Source: Candidatus Contubernalis alkalaceticus (GTDB taxonomy: Bacteria > Bacillota > Dethiobacteria > SKNC01). Taken from it: a stretch of 64,000 nucleotides of DNA. The position numbers and the translations under genes are program-made. This document shows positions 1 through 7,637 of the stretch, one piece after another; positions within the stretch are counted from its first letter, which is position 1, and each line of letters opens with the position of its first letter. The stretch spans positions 2,868,001 to 2,932,000 of the forward strand of contig NZ_CP054699.1 of the NCBI RefSeq assembly GCF_022558445.1, in the 5' to 3' direction. The notes below the pieces were generated by a model, which did no database searches, had not been told where the DNA came from, and saw only the letters and a program-made list of their open reading frames with translations.

Positions 1-673
1 AAGAATTATTTTCAATTACATAAAAACTCAATGGCAATGTTGATTGATCGTCCCCAGGCGGTGCTTCTCCTTTGTAATAATCCTTGAAGTGAACGGTCAA
101 TACATCTGGAACCAGTTGAACATTTTGTTCTACAAATGCATCGTAAAAACAAATTGCCCCCCTACTTTCTTCCGTTCCAAATAAGTCAATAAATAGAATT
201 TTTACTTGTTTTTGATCTTCTGATAGGTGGTCTTCTTCTATTATTAAAAAATCCTCTTTCCCATTAAAGTATGCCTGAATAACCCAGTTTCTAACAATTC
301 CTTTAATGCTGGACGCTGGTATATATGGTATACCATACAGAGGATGAAGGGTTATGGATGTTTCTCTAACATGGGCAGAACCCATGCCGTGCACCATTTT
401 ATTTTGCAGCCTTCCTTCATAAATCTTGAATTCATGACAACTGGAATATTTGCTAGCAATAAATTGCTTCACACTAAGTATTTCCTCTAATATTAACTTT
501 GCTCTGGAAGAAAGGCTTATTTTTTTATTAAGCTTAACCAACCGTTTATCGCTATCCTTTTGTAAGCTGTTTTGTTGAAAATAATGGACTCTATACCAAA
601 GCTGATCTATTTTATTATGATTATTCTCGTAAATATCCCTCGTATCTTTTGGATGGTAGAACAACTCTGTCAC
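1..673 (-). CDS. cmr6: Type III-B RAMP protein Cmr6 (partial, 3' end off the window)
   Basis: This is a backbone subunit (Cas7-like RAMP) at the tail of the Cmr effector complex that binds crRNA and target RNA. I translated it by hand because it has no stop inside the window. The conserved Cmr6 core is clear: HGMGSAHVRETSITLHPLYG followed by IPYIPASSIKGIVRN, the usual glycine-rich and SSIKG-R motifs. The start is a GTG 5 bases after the cmr5 stop. A GGAAG/AGGGG ribosome binding site overlaps the end of cmr5, so translation is probably coupled. About 224 residues are visible. The C-terminus lies to the left of position 1, so integrity of the whole gene cannot be judged. Expression may be reduced by the insertion element in cmr5 immediately upstream. 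Confidence 0.9.
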   Translation of the reverse strand, partial: MTELFYHPKDTRDIYENNHNKIDQLWYRVHYFQQNSLQKDSDKRLVKLNKKISLSSRAKLILEEILSVKQFIASKYSSCHEFKIYEGRLQNKMVHGMGSAHVRETSITLHPLYGIPYIPASSIKGIVRNWVIQAYFNGKEDFLIIEEDHLSEDQKQVKILFIDLFGTEESRGAICFYDAFVEQNVQLVPDVLTVHFKDYYKGEAPPGDDQSTLPLSFYVIENNS

Positions 674-678
674 CCCCT

Positions 679-1013
679 TTAGTCTTCCTTCACAATCCCA
701 TCAGCAAATCTGCTCATCCATAAAAGCAAGGCAATCGTTTCTGCCATTATTATTCTATAATCTCTACTTTCCATATTTACCATAATACTCATAAAATCTT
801 TATGCCCCTGGTTCGTATACTTGTTCATGATTGAGTGGTGATGTTCTCTGATCCAACCTTCAATTTGTTCAAATATATGGCCATATACTCCCTTTTTAGC
901 AAAACAAAAAGCAAAAACCTGTCCCAATCCATTTACTTGAATCATAGCTGGCATTTTCTTAATATAGGAACGATATTCCTTTCCCTGTTCTCTGTTATTA
1001 TCTAAATAATATC
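679..1013 (-). pseudogene. cmr5: cmr5, 3' part, separated from its start by an IS3-family insertion
   Basis: Cmr5 is the small alpha-helical subunit of the type III-B complex. This part encodes the family core: EYRSYIKKMPAMIQVNGLGQ and then a long helical tail ending GIVKED. The open frame runs past the first ATG (954) to the IS boundary. Removing the element at 1014-2541 and one copy of its ATC duplication joins this part to the fragment at 2542-2608. The join is one continuous frame of 132 residues, normal for Cmr5, reading TKVR-YYLDNNREQGKEYRS across it. As it stands, only an N-terminally truncated protein could be made, from ATG 954, which lacks a good ribosome binding site. Confidence 0.9.
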
Positions 1014-1090
1014 TGGAGTGGTATCATTTTAGTTAAGTAACAAAACTCGTAATTCTGGAAATAATAACCCAAAAAGAAAGAGGTGTCCAG

Positions 1091-1378
1091 ATGCGAGTAT
1101 ATGATAAAGAATTTAAAGAAGAAGCCATTAAGCTGTCCGGTGAAGTAGGTCCGACAGTAGCTGCTGAAAAGCTGGGAATTCCAGTCACTACTCTTTACAC
1201 ATGGCGAAGCAATGCAAATCGTTATGGAAATATGGCTATTGTCGGCAGTGGTCATAAGCGTGTAGATCCAAAAACCGCTGAAATCAGAGCATTAGAAAAA
1301 CAACTCAAGGAACTTGAAGCAACCAATGATATTTTGAAAAGAGCCCTGGCTTTTTTCGCAATGAGCCAAAAGAAGTAG
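1091..1378 (+). CDS. IS3-family transposase OrfA (HTH protein)
   Basis: This is a 95-residue DNA-binding protein of the IS3 OrfA type. An N-terminal helix-turn-helix (YDKEFKEEAIKLSGEVG, then TVAAEKLGIPVTTLYTW) is followed by a leucine-rich coiled coil (EIRALEKQLKELEATNDILK) and the family ending LAFFA. The start ATG follows an AAAGAGGTG ribosome binding site. The T TTT TTC run near 1351 and the A4G run near 1368-1372 are candidate -1 frameshift sites for making an OrfAB fusion. The -1 frame is open from there into orfB. Confidence 0.88.
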   Translation: MRVYDKEFKEEAIKLSGEVGPTVAAEKLGIPVTTLYTWRSNANRYGNMAIVGSGHKRVDPKTAEIRALEKQLKELEATNDILKRALAFFAMSQKK

Positions 1379-1449
1379 CTGCACGAGAACTGTTTAAGTG
1401 GATATGCCTGGAAAAAACCCAAGGAAAATCTAAGCACAGCATAAAGACC

Positions 1450-2277
1450 ATGTGCGAGGTATTAGGGGTTAGTGAAAACGGATTTTATAAGTGGTTAAAA
1501 AGACAGTCCAGGCCCTACAAATATGATGCTCTTTTGGCAAAGATTCTTCAAATTCGTGCAGACAACCCGGACTATGGAGCGTATAGGATATATCTGCATT
1601 TACAACTTTTTCAGGACTATAAGGGCAGTTATTATCTAATCCTCGCGCTCTGTAAAAAACACCATCTAATGCTGAAGAAAAAACGTCACAGCAAGGGGAT
1701 AACCAAGGCTGATCTTGCTGCACAAGCTAGTGAAAACCTGATCCAGCAAGACTTTACAGCTGAATCACCTAATGAAAAATGGCTGAGTGACATTACAGAA
1801 ATTCCAACGGCTGACGGTAAGCTTTATGTAGCCGCCGTAATGGACTGTTTTGATGGAAGCATTGTCGGACTAAAAATGGCTAATCACATGCGCGCTGAGC
1901 TTTGCGTCGAAGCTTTTACAGCCGGTGTCAAAAAACATCAGGCATATGGTATGATTTTCCATTCAGACAGGGGGAGTCAATACACTAGCACACTTTTCCG
2001 TCAAACCCTTGCCCGATATGGAGCAATACAAAGCATGAGCAACACAGGTAAATGCTTTGACAACGCACGGATGGAGTCTTTTTTTGCCACACTGAAAAAA
2101 GAAAGCATCTACAAATTTAAAACTGAAACCATGAAAATGGAAACCGTCAAAAGCATCATATTTAGATTTATTGAAATCTACTACAACCGAAAAAGAATTT
2201 ACACTACAAATGGAGGCTACCCACCCTTGGTCAAGCGTTCGCTCTATTATCAGGAAAACTTATCCCAGGCAGGGTAA
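1450..2277 (+). CDS. IS3-family transposase OrfB (DDE integrase core)
   Basis: This is the catalytic transposase subunit with an rve-type integrase core. The visible DDE signature is SDITEI (first Asp), FHSDRGSQYTS (second Asp) and NARMESFFATLKKE (Glu). It also has the HTH_21 N-terminal region (NPDYGAYRIYLHL). It is in the -1 frame relative to orfA. The open frame extends upstream through EVAARELFKW to the orfA slippery sequences, so the natural product is probably an OrfAB fusion made by ribosomal frameshifting. The ATG at 1450 would give OrfB alone. No lesion is seen, so the element may be active. Confidence 0.9.
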   Translation: MCEVLGVSENGFYKWLKRQSRPYKYDALLAKILQIRADNPDYGAYRIYLHLQLFQDYKGSYYLILALCKKHHLMLKKKRHSKGITKADLAAQASENLIQQDFTAESPNEKWLSDITEIPTADGKLYVAAVMDCFDGSIVGLKMANHMRAELCVEAFTAGVKKHQAYGMIFHSDRGSQYTSTLFRQTLARYGAIQSMSNTGKCFDNARMESFFATLKKESIYKFKTETMKMETVKSIIFRFIEIYYNRKRIYTTNGGYPPLVKRSLYYQENLSQAG

Positions 2278-2287
2278 ACAGTATTCA

Positions 2288-2447
2288 GGGGCTCTGCCCC
2301 CGAACCCCCGGAGTTTTTTCGCTTTGGTTCTCCCAGGGATAGAAAAGAAGACAACCAGGGTTTATTAAACGATTCCCCTGGCTATCCCTGGCAGAACTCT
2401 ACAGGCCGCTCGTGTTGCTCTCCAGCAGAGCACTATTCTGCCTGTAG
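2288..2447. other. Highly structured noncoding segment of the IS3 element (four nested hairpins)
   Basis: Downstream of orfB the DNA has a series of inverted repeats: GGGGC/GCCCC (2288-2300); a 17-nt arm pair with 15 matches (2326-2342 with 2382-2398, core CCAGGGATAG/CTATCCCTGG); CCAGGG/CCCTGG inside it (2355-2360, 2376-2381); and CTACAGGC/GCCTGTAG (2399-2406, 2440-2447) enclosing TGCTCT/AGAGCA. This is more structure than a simple terminator needs and there is no long T run. The function is unknown: it could be a transcript-stabilising element, a regulator of transposition, or a second small palindromic element nested in the IS. Confidence 0.6.
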
Positions 2448-2541
2448 ATAAGAGCCGTAAATAGTATTTCCAAAAGGAATCCATTTATTAACGAATCCAA
2501 AAATTACGAGTTTTGGGGCTAACCCAAATTTGACAACTCCA

Positions 2542-2608
2542 ATCTTACTTTTGTATAAGCATAAGCAGCTCGGCCGTTTTCTATCTTTTCTATCCGTGTA
2601 CTTTGCAT
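2542..2608 (-). pseudogene. cmr5: cmr5, 5' part (first 22 codons)
   Basis: An ATG at 2608 is preceded by GGGAGG and lies 13 bases after the cmr4 stop. It opens MQSTRIEKIENGRAAYAYTK, matching the R-A-x-Y-A pattern at the start of Cmr5 proteins. After codon 22 the frame enters the IS3 element and stops. This is the separated N-terminal end of the gene whose remainder is at 679-1010. Confidence 0.88.
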
Positions 2609-2621
2609 TTTTTCATCCTCC

Positions 2622-3521
2622 CTATATCCAAATATGACGTAATAACCCTTTGCCCAGAGTACTGTTGCCCCCCAATTGAAAGACTCCAGGAAAAAGTTCA
2701 CTATTCTTCATAAAGGCCAGAACATCGTCTTCAGAATTCAATAGAATATTATTATCTTTATTTTTCCTGACTTTGCCTGTGAAAAGAAAACTGTAAAAAA
2801 CAGTTTCAGGGGGCACATTTTCTTCATACCAAAGCGCACCTTTTTCTTTATCTACGGTCCCCGTTTCAGGATTTATTTTTATACGGGCATTAATTTCTGT
2901 AGAGAGCTTAACAAAATCTGAAAAGTCATCGTTGCTTAATACTACTAAACGATCTTTTAAGTTCACTTTAAAACCATCAAAAATCCAGGCTTGTAGACGC
3001 TCTGCAAGTTCATTAGCTTCTTTGTCTATCTTCACCGGAAAAGTATATTCTTCTAAAACGATTTTTCCTTCACCCACAATCAAAACATTAGAAGAAACTA
3101 CATTCTCTTCAGGAACAGGTAAAGTAGTTGGATTATCTGAATACATAAACAATTCCTGATTAAACCGTTCCAAAACTAAAGGACAAGTTACCCAGGCAAA
3201 TACTCCTGAAATAGACTTTACCGGAAACAATATTATTCTGGCATCAGCCAAGGCTATAGCACCTGCCTGGGTATCGCTATTATCTGGATCGCTGCCAAAT
3301 ACATTTTCAAGCTTCTTCTTATTATCCGGATCTCCACTTGCTTCCACTGCTTCAGCAAAAGCTGATCGAATTGAACCCTTTAGAGAAGAGCTTTCTATCT
3401 TAGGAAATCCAGTGTGCTTTTCCCTTTGGACAGGCAGGTCAACTATTCCTATTTCACTGCCACTCCCTGCATGAATCGATGATAAAGCGTACAAAAGAAA
3501 CGGCTTTGCATTGGTAAACAT
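2622..3521 (-). CDS. cmr4: Type III-B RAMP protein Cmr4 (target-RNA endonuclease subunit)
   Basis: Cmr4 forms the Cas7-like filament of the Cmr complex and cleaves bound target RNA at 6-nt intervals. The 299-residue protein has the expected order. The N-terminal segment LSSIHAGSGSEIGIVDLPVQ contains Asp28, which corresponds to the catalytic aspartate of the family. Then come HTGFPKIESSSLKGSIRSAF and, at the C-terminus, the glycine-rich LGGNSTLGKGLL. It looks intact. It lies between cmr3 and the interrupted cmr5 and shares their direction. Target-RNA cleavage should therefore still be possible if the complex assembles without full-length Cmr5. Confidence 0.93.
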   Translation of the reverse strand: MFTNAKPFLLYALSSIHAGSGSEIGIVDLPVQREKHTGFPKIESSSLKGSIRSAFAEAVEASGDPDNKKKLENVFGSDPDNSDTQAGAIALADARIILFPVKSISGVFAWVTCPLVLERFNQELFMYSDNPTTLPVPEENVVSSNVLIVGEGKIVLEEYTFPVKIDKEANELAERLQAWIFDGFKVNLKDRLVVLSNDDFSDFVKLSTEINARIKINPETGTVDKEKGALWYEENVPPETVFYSFLFTGKVRKNKDNNILLNSEDDVLAFMKNSELFPGVFQLGGNSTLGKGLLRHIWI

Positions 3522-3539
3522 TTTATATTACAACTCCTT

Positions 3540-4688
3540 TCACTTGGTTACTACTGGATAACTTCCACAAACAGTTAAGCCATACCCCTCATGTGCTAAC
3601 TCATCAGTTAATATTCCATTTATTGTTTTTTCTACAAACATCTCAACCTGTTCCCTCTGGACTTTTACATACAAAACAGAACCTTCAGGCACGGCATTTA
3701 CTCGTTCCTTAGGTCGAACTCTCGCAATATCCCATCCACCTATAGTAACAGGCCTTTTAATTGAAGCAGTTAAAACCTCAACATTTATTCCATCACCTAA
3801 GTCAAGCATATTATCATTTTTATTCCATGAGCCAGGTCTAAATCCATGCTTCCATATTGCCTGAGTTAGCAATATAATCCTAGCAATTCCCGTTTCTTTA
3901 AGCTGTTGAATAATTTGAGCTTTTTCTTCCTGAGTAATAATTTCTGTTTTTTCTTCAACGACACTTATTCTCCAAGGTCGATTACGTCCACCTAGTCTTG
4001 CATACTTTACTTCCGAAAAATCTGGGCTGTTCTCACAGTGTACTATTATACCAGGGCTTTTCGTTGGTTCTACTCCCTGAAAACGGTTCATTTCTATTTG
4101 ATAAAGCATCCCTTCCTGGTTACGACGGGTTTGCCAATCTCTTTTAATTCCTATCTTGGGCTCCGAAGTTAAAAAATTTTCACTTCTTATAACTTCAACT
4201 CCATTGGGATTTAGCATCTCCTTTTTCCAGCTGTTTATCTTACAATAAAAATCACCTTTCTGGGAGGATTTATCTTCGCTAAAACTCAATAGTTTCCAAC
4301 CTGCATCGTCTGAGGAAAAAAAATTATTTTGTTGGAGATTGTGAATATGTCCCCGTTCAACCTTCTTTTCACCATATTTTGCTTCTAGAACCTGATAGTC
4401 AAATGGAAGTGGTAGTAGTGTATCAGTCCCGTCATGAAGAAATACTGCTTTTATTTTAAATTCTCCCAGGGTGTCCGTTGTACCCATCCATTTTTTTAAA
4501 TCTCGGTCAGATCCTTTTTGAAAGGATATAAAATCTCCTTCATTATGAATATACGCACTTCTCAGAGCGCCATAAATTGTGCCGGGCCTTGGTGGAAAAA
4601 TACTTGTTGCTGCACTGTCTTCCCCTGCAGCCATCGGTAAATGATCGCGAAAAAAGAAGGTGTCAACTGGATTTAAAAGCAATTTCAA
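3540..4688 (-). CDS. cmr3: Type III-B protein Cmr3 (Cas5-like)
   Basis: Cmr3 is the Cas5-like subunit that recognises the 5' handle of the crRNA next to Cas10. The 382-residue product opens with the family pattern MKLLLNPVDTFFFRDHLPM, then IFPPRPGTIYGALRSAYI. The start is a TTG served by a GGAGGGG site inside the end of cmr2, and the two genes overlap by 26 bases, which implies coupled translation. The frame is intact. Confidence 0.92.
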   Translation of the reverse strand: MKLLLNPVDTFFFRDHLPMAAGEDSAATSIFPPRPGTIYGALRSAYIHNEGDFISFQKGSDRDLKKWMGTTDTLGEFKIKAVFLHDGTDTLLPLPFDYQVLEAKYGEKKVERGHIHNLQQNNFFSSDDAGWKLLSFSEDKSSQKGDFYCKINSWKKEMLNPNGVEVIRSENFLTSEPKIGIKRDWQTRRNQEGMLYQIEMNRFQGVEPTKSPGIIVHCENSPDFSEVKYARLGGRNRPWRISVVEEKTEIITQEEKAQIIQQLKETGIARIILLTQAIWKHGFRPGSWNKNDNMLDLGDGINVEVLTASIKRPVTIGGWDIARVRPKERVNAVPEGSVLYVKVQREQVEMFVEKTINGILTDELAHEGYGLTVCGSYPVVTK

Positions 4689-6399
4689 GTTTATCCCCTC
4701 CTTCTTGTCTTACAAAAAATTTTGCAATTTGTAGCAGGTGTATAAACTGTAAGGTAGATGGCATATTTTCGTAAAGCATAACCAACTTGCTGGCTAAATC
4801 ATTAATATCAAATTGTTTTGAGTTTTCTTTAAGAGAACGCTTTAATAGCCTTGCTATTTCTATCGTTATTAGTTCCCTGTTATTCTTTTCGTCTGAAAAA
4901 ACGGCAATTTTTTTCTTCATTACATTAGATCCTAATAGAGGCAAAAAGGCTGATGCAAATCTATAGTGAAAAGTAGACGACAAGTCTTCTTGCATCGCTT
5001 TTATAATAGTATTAAATAATGTAACTGTGCAGTCTTCAAGTTTACCTGAAAAAGAGTTGCCATTTATAACCCAAGGAATGGTAGATGTTCGCATTTCTCC
5101 ACTTCTGCTTAGAATTGCTAAGGATAGTGCATCCTTCCCCTGGCCAGTAAGGGGATTAATATATTTTTTTGAAGTTTGTTCCAAATCTCTCAAAAAGTTT
5201 AAAGTTCGTTTTAAGGGAGCTTCTACGTGAGCAATAACAATACCAGCTGACATAGTGGCTTCCGGAGCTAAGCCTTTTTCTTTACTCCCAAAGGCGTTTC
5301 TTAGCTCTAAGGCCAGGGATAAAATGTTTGACATTGGCACAAATGCCAACAGATCGTCTCCTCCAGCATAAATCAGTCTTCCTCCAAACTTTTTTACCAA
5401 TTTAGGAACAGTGTTCTGTGAAAAGTCTGTCAATCGTTTACTAATTTTTTGTTGTAATTCTATGCCTGGACTGCCGGTATTTAAAAGTGAAATATCTCCT
5501 TTAAACCATTTGCCCATATTGTCGCCGTCAGCCAGTAGTATACCGTAATAATTATTACCTTCTGCAAATGTTATTGTGGAAGGAAAATAATTAAAATATT
5601 TATCAGAAACCTTTCTTTTCTTTCTAAAAAATTCTCTTGAAGTTCTCTTCCCCAGACAAACACCACACAAGAATTCATTATTTTTTATTCTACCATTATC
5701 TTCCGGTTCTGTTGACTTATATGTTTCATTCCGTTTATTCCATGTTTTTTTTAGTTCCTTTTTAATCAAATAAATTGTGTCATCTTTTTGTGGTATATTT
5801 TCCCGTAATGCTTCATGGCTTCCGCAAACGGAACAAATTATACCTTCTTGACGCACTTGTGGATATTTAAGATTATTTTTAATGGCTGCCAGGTGCCTTT
5901 CTAAGTTATGTCGAGTTTCATTGTAATCATGTCCTAACTCTTCTACAACCCAGAAAACTTCTAGGGTAGCCTCAACCTGTTTTTGAACCATTTCCTTTAG
6001 CACATTAATATTTACATTGCTTTTTTTGAAAACTTCATCTACACCCGACTTACATAAATTTAAGAATTCCTCATACACCCTTTCTTTGGCTACAATACAA
6101 AACTGTGCCGATTCTTCCTGACCCTGTTCAATTAAGCAAACAAAGCGATTGGGAAGAGAAGCCACTTCCACTTCATCTCCCCACTGGTTTGAATCAAGCA
6201 TATCTAAGGTTCGGTCGGGAAAGACCATCTTGGCCTCTACTCCTTTAGTTTTAGCTTGTTTCAAAACTGATTTCATTGCTGTTTCAGTTAGATAGGAAAG
6301 TAAGTAGCTTCCACTCCATAGATCCTCGACTTTTCTTGCTGCTGCTATAAAAGACTGAACCGGACCTACATTAAAACCAATTAAACTGTTTTTTTTCAT
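4663..6399 (-). CDS. cmr2: Cas10/Cmr2, type III-B large subunit with intact GGDD cyclase motif, no HD domain
   Basis: This is the large subunit of the Cmr complex, a Palm-domain polymerase that makes cyclic oligoadenylate when target RNA is bound. The protein starts directly with the first Palm region (GFNVGPVQSFIAAARKVEDL). It has a zinc-finger region with paired cysteines (CSVCGSHE and CGVCLGKR), a DGDN strand (LLADGDNMGKWF) and the catalytic GGDD in LIYAGGDDLLAFV at about residue 346. At 578 residues it lacks the N-terminal HD nuclease found in longer homologues. Together with the CARF-domain genes upstream, it predicts second-messenger signalling rather than DNase-based interference. It overlaps cmr1 by 4 bases (ATGA). 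Confidence 0.94.
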   Translation of the reverse strand: MKKNSLIGFNVGPVQSFIAAARKVEDLWSGSYLLSYLTETAMKSVLKQAKTKGVEAKMVFPDRTLDMLDSNQWGDEVEVASLPNRFVCLIEQGQEESAQFCIVAKERVYEEFLNLCKSGVDEVFKKSNVNINVLKEMVQKQVEATLEVFWVVEELGHDYNETRHNLERHLAAIKNNLKYPQVRQEGIICSVCGSHEALRENIPQKDDTIYLIKKELKKTWNKRNETYKSTEPEDNGRIKNNEFLCGVCLGKRTSREFFRKKRKVSDKYFNYFPSTITFAEGNNYYGILLADGDNMGKWFKGDISLLNTGSPGIELQQKISKRLTDFSQNTVPKLVKKFGGRLIYAGGDDLLAFVPMSNILSLALELRNAFGSKEKGLAPEATMSAGIVIAHVEAPLKRTLNFLRDLEQTSKKYINPLTGQGKDALSLAILSRSGEMRTSTIPWVINGNSFSGKLEDCTVTLFNTIIKAMQEDLSSTFHYRFASAFLPLLGSNVMKKKIAVFSDEKNNRELITIEIARLLKRSLKENSKQFDINDLASKLVMLYENMPSTLQFIHLLQIAKFFVRQEGGDKLEIAFKSS

Positions 6400-7343
6400 A
6401 CAATAACCCCCAAGTGCTCTAAAAACTTATTTCTTGCAATAATATAAGACTCGTTTTCTCGCTCCTTATCTGAAATTACTTCAGAAATTACAGGAACATA
6501 ATTTTCCCCAAACTTTCTTATGCTACCGTGTAATGGTGAAGCCTTTCTGGGATTTGACATCCCTAATAATTGTTTTTTATCATTAGAATTTGCAACATGT
6601 CCAGCTTCACTAATCTTCTTGCGAGCATCTTCCTGAGTACCAAAACACTGCCCGAGCCAAATTCCGGCAAGAACGGGGTGATTGCCTTTACCTTTGACAC
6701 GATCCAATATAAGCCCATTTGATCTACTATAGAATTTGAAATACATCTCCTTTCTTAATTCCTCTATTATTGTTTTCAAGGAATAAACAAATTCGACTCC
6801 ATTTTGCCATTGGTGGTGATGCCACTGCAGTGATCCCGCTCCTCTTCGTGATCGTTGTCCAAAACCTGCCAGGTGCAAGGTGAAAATTATCAAATTATTG
6901 TAAAAATCATACTTTTCGTTATCCTTGATTTGCACACTCAAAACAAGATTGAAATTACTTTGTGGATTAATCCCTTTAGTTGGGAAGCGCTGACCTTTAT
7001 GAGGACAAATGGAAAAATCACTTAAACCCCTGTCAGAATTTTCAATAGATAATGCAGCTGGTGAACGATTGCCTTCTTCGCTGCCACTACTACCACCAAA
7101 AAAAATTTGTTCCTCTTTTAGAAGTTCTTGCCATGAACAGTCATAACAAAGAGACCGCCACCAGTACCTTAAAACACCTTTTATTGAGGTCGTTCGTATT
7201 TCCGATTTCAATGGCCTTGTCTTATTATTTCCATAACTTTCTAGCCATCCATGCATTAAAAGTGGTGTTAATACATTCACTCTAAATATTTTCTTTCTTA
7301 TAGAAGATACCGTCCTCAACATTTCAATATCAATATCAATCAA
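6396..7343 (-). CDS. cmr1: Type III-B RAMP protein Cmr1
   Basis: Cmr1 is a Cas7-like tail subunit that binds the 3' end of the crRNA. The 315-residue protein shows the family sequence EIRTTSIKGVLRYWWRSL near residue 50 and a glycine-rich GFGQRSRRGAGSLQWH. It is the first gene of the leftward cmr operon. The start is probably the TTG at 7343, with AGAGGAG 8 bases upstream; an internal ATG lies seven codons later. The gene is intact and overlaps cmr2 by 4 bases. Confidence 0.92.
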   Translation of the reverse strand: MIDIDIEMLRTVSSIRKKIFRVNVLTPLLMHGWLESYGNNKTRPLKSEIRTTSIKGVLRYWWRSLCYDCSWQELLKEEQIFFGGSSGSEEGNRSPAALSIENSDRGLSDFSICPHKGQRFPTKGINPQSNFNLVLSVQIKDNEKYDFYNNLIIFTLHLAGFGQRSRRGAGSLQWHHHQWQNGVEFVYSLKTIIEELRKEMYFKFYSRSNGLILDRVKGKGNHPVLAGIWLGQCFGTQEDARKKISEAGHVANSNDKKQLLGMSNPRKASPLHGSIRKFGENYVPVISEVISDKERENESYIIARNKFLEHLGVIV

Positions 7344-7637
7344 ATAAACAACTCCTCTATTAAACTAATAACTTTTGTCGTCTATAAACATATATAACAA
7401 CAAAGTTTTCATTAATTGTAACTATATTCTTAATCTAACAGGTTATTCCCTTCAGACATTTTGTTGTAATTTGTCGTTAATCTGATTATTTTATATTGCT
7501 TTTATTTGCTAACATGTCTCTGTGTAAACTTTTTCCTGAAAACTTTTCTCTCCCTCAACCCTTCTAAATTGTTCTTAAAACTTAAAATGTTAATCGCTGG
7601 CTTCGAATTAACATGAATACTCCTTAATGCTGAGAAT
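7344..7637 (-). promoter_or_regulatory. cmr upstream region between array and cmr1, with repeated TTGTYGT motifs
   Basis: This AT-rich 294-bp stretch has no gene. It holds an inverted repeat: TTTGTCGTCTAT (7374-7385) facing ATAACAACAAA (7394-7404). Further copies of the same core occur at 7459-7470 and 7470-7479. The same 12-mer TTTGTCGTCTAT recurs at 12607-12618 beside the array leader. I infer an operator or shared promoter element for the cmr operon. A possible -35/-10 pair in the leftward direction is TTACAA with TTATAT at 18-base spacing, but I am not sure of it. The region is also the leader-distal flank of the array. Confidence 0.45.

Larger units (their letters stand above)
1014..2541 (+). 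mobile_element. IS3-family insertion sequence inserted in cmr5
   Basis: The 1528-bp element has imperfect terminal inverted repeats that start TGGAGT(G/T)GT at both ends. The inner part of each repeat contains AAAACTCGTAATT (1043-1055 and, inverted, near 2501-2513). It is flanked by a 3-bp direct repeat ATC (1011-1013 and 2542-2544), typical of the IS3 family. It carries orfA, orfB in the -1 frame, and about 240 bp of noncoding, strongly structured DNA between orfB and the right end. The exact in-frame reconstitution of cmr5 on removal supports these boundaries. It is transcribed opposite to the cmr operon. Confidence 0.88.

Noticed and set aside
998-1255. Minus-strand frame overlapping the IS3 left end and orfA
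   Set aside because: Antisense to orfA and composed of IS end sequence.
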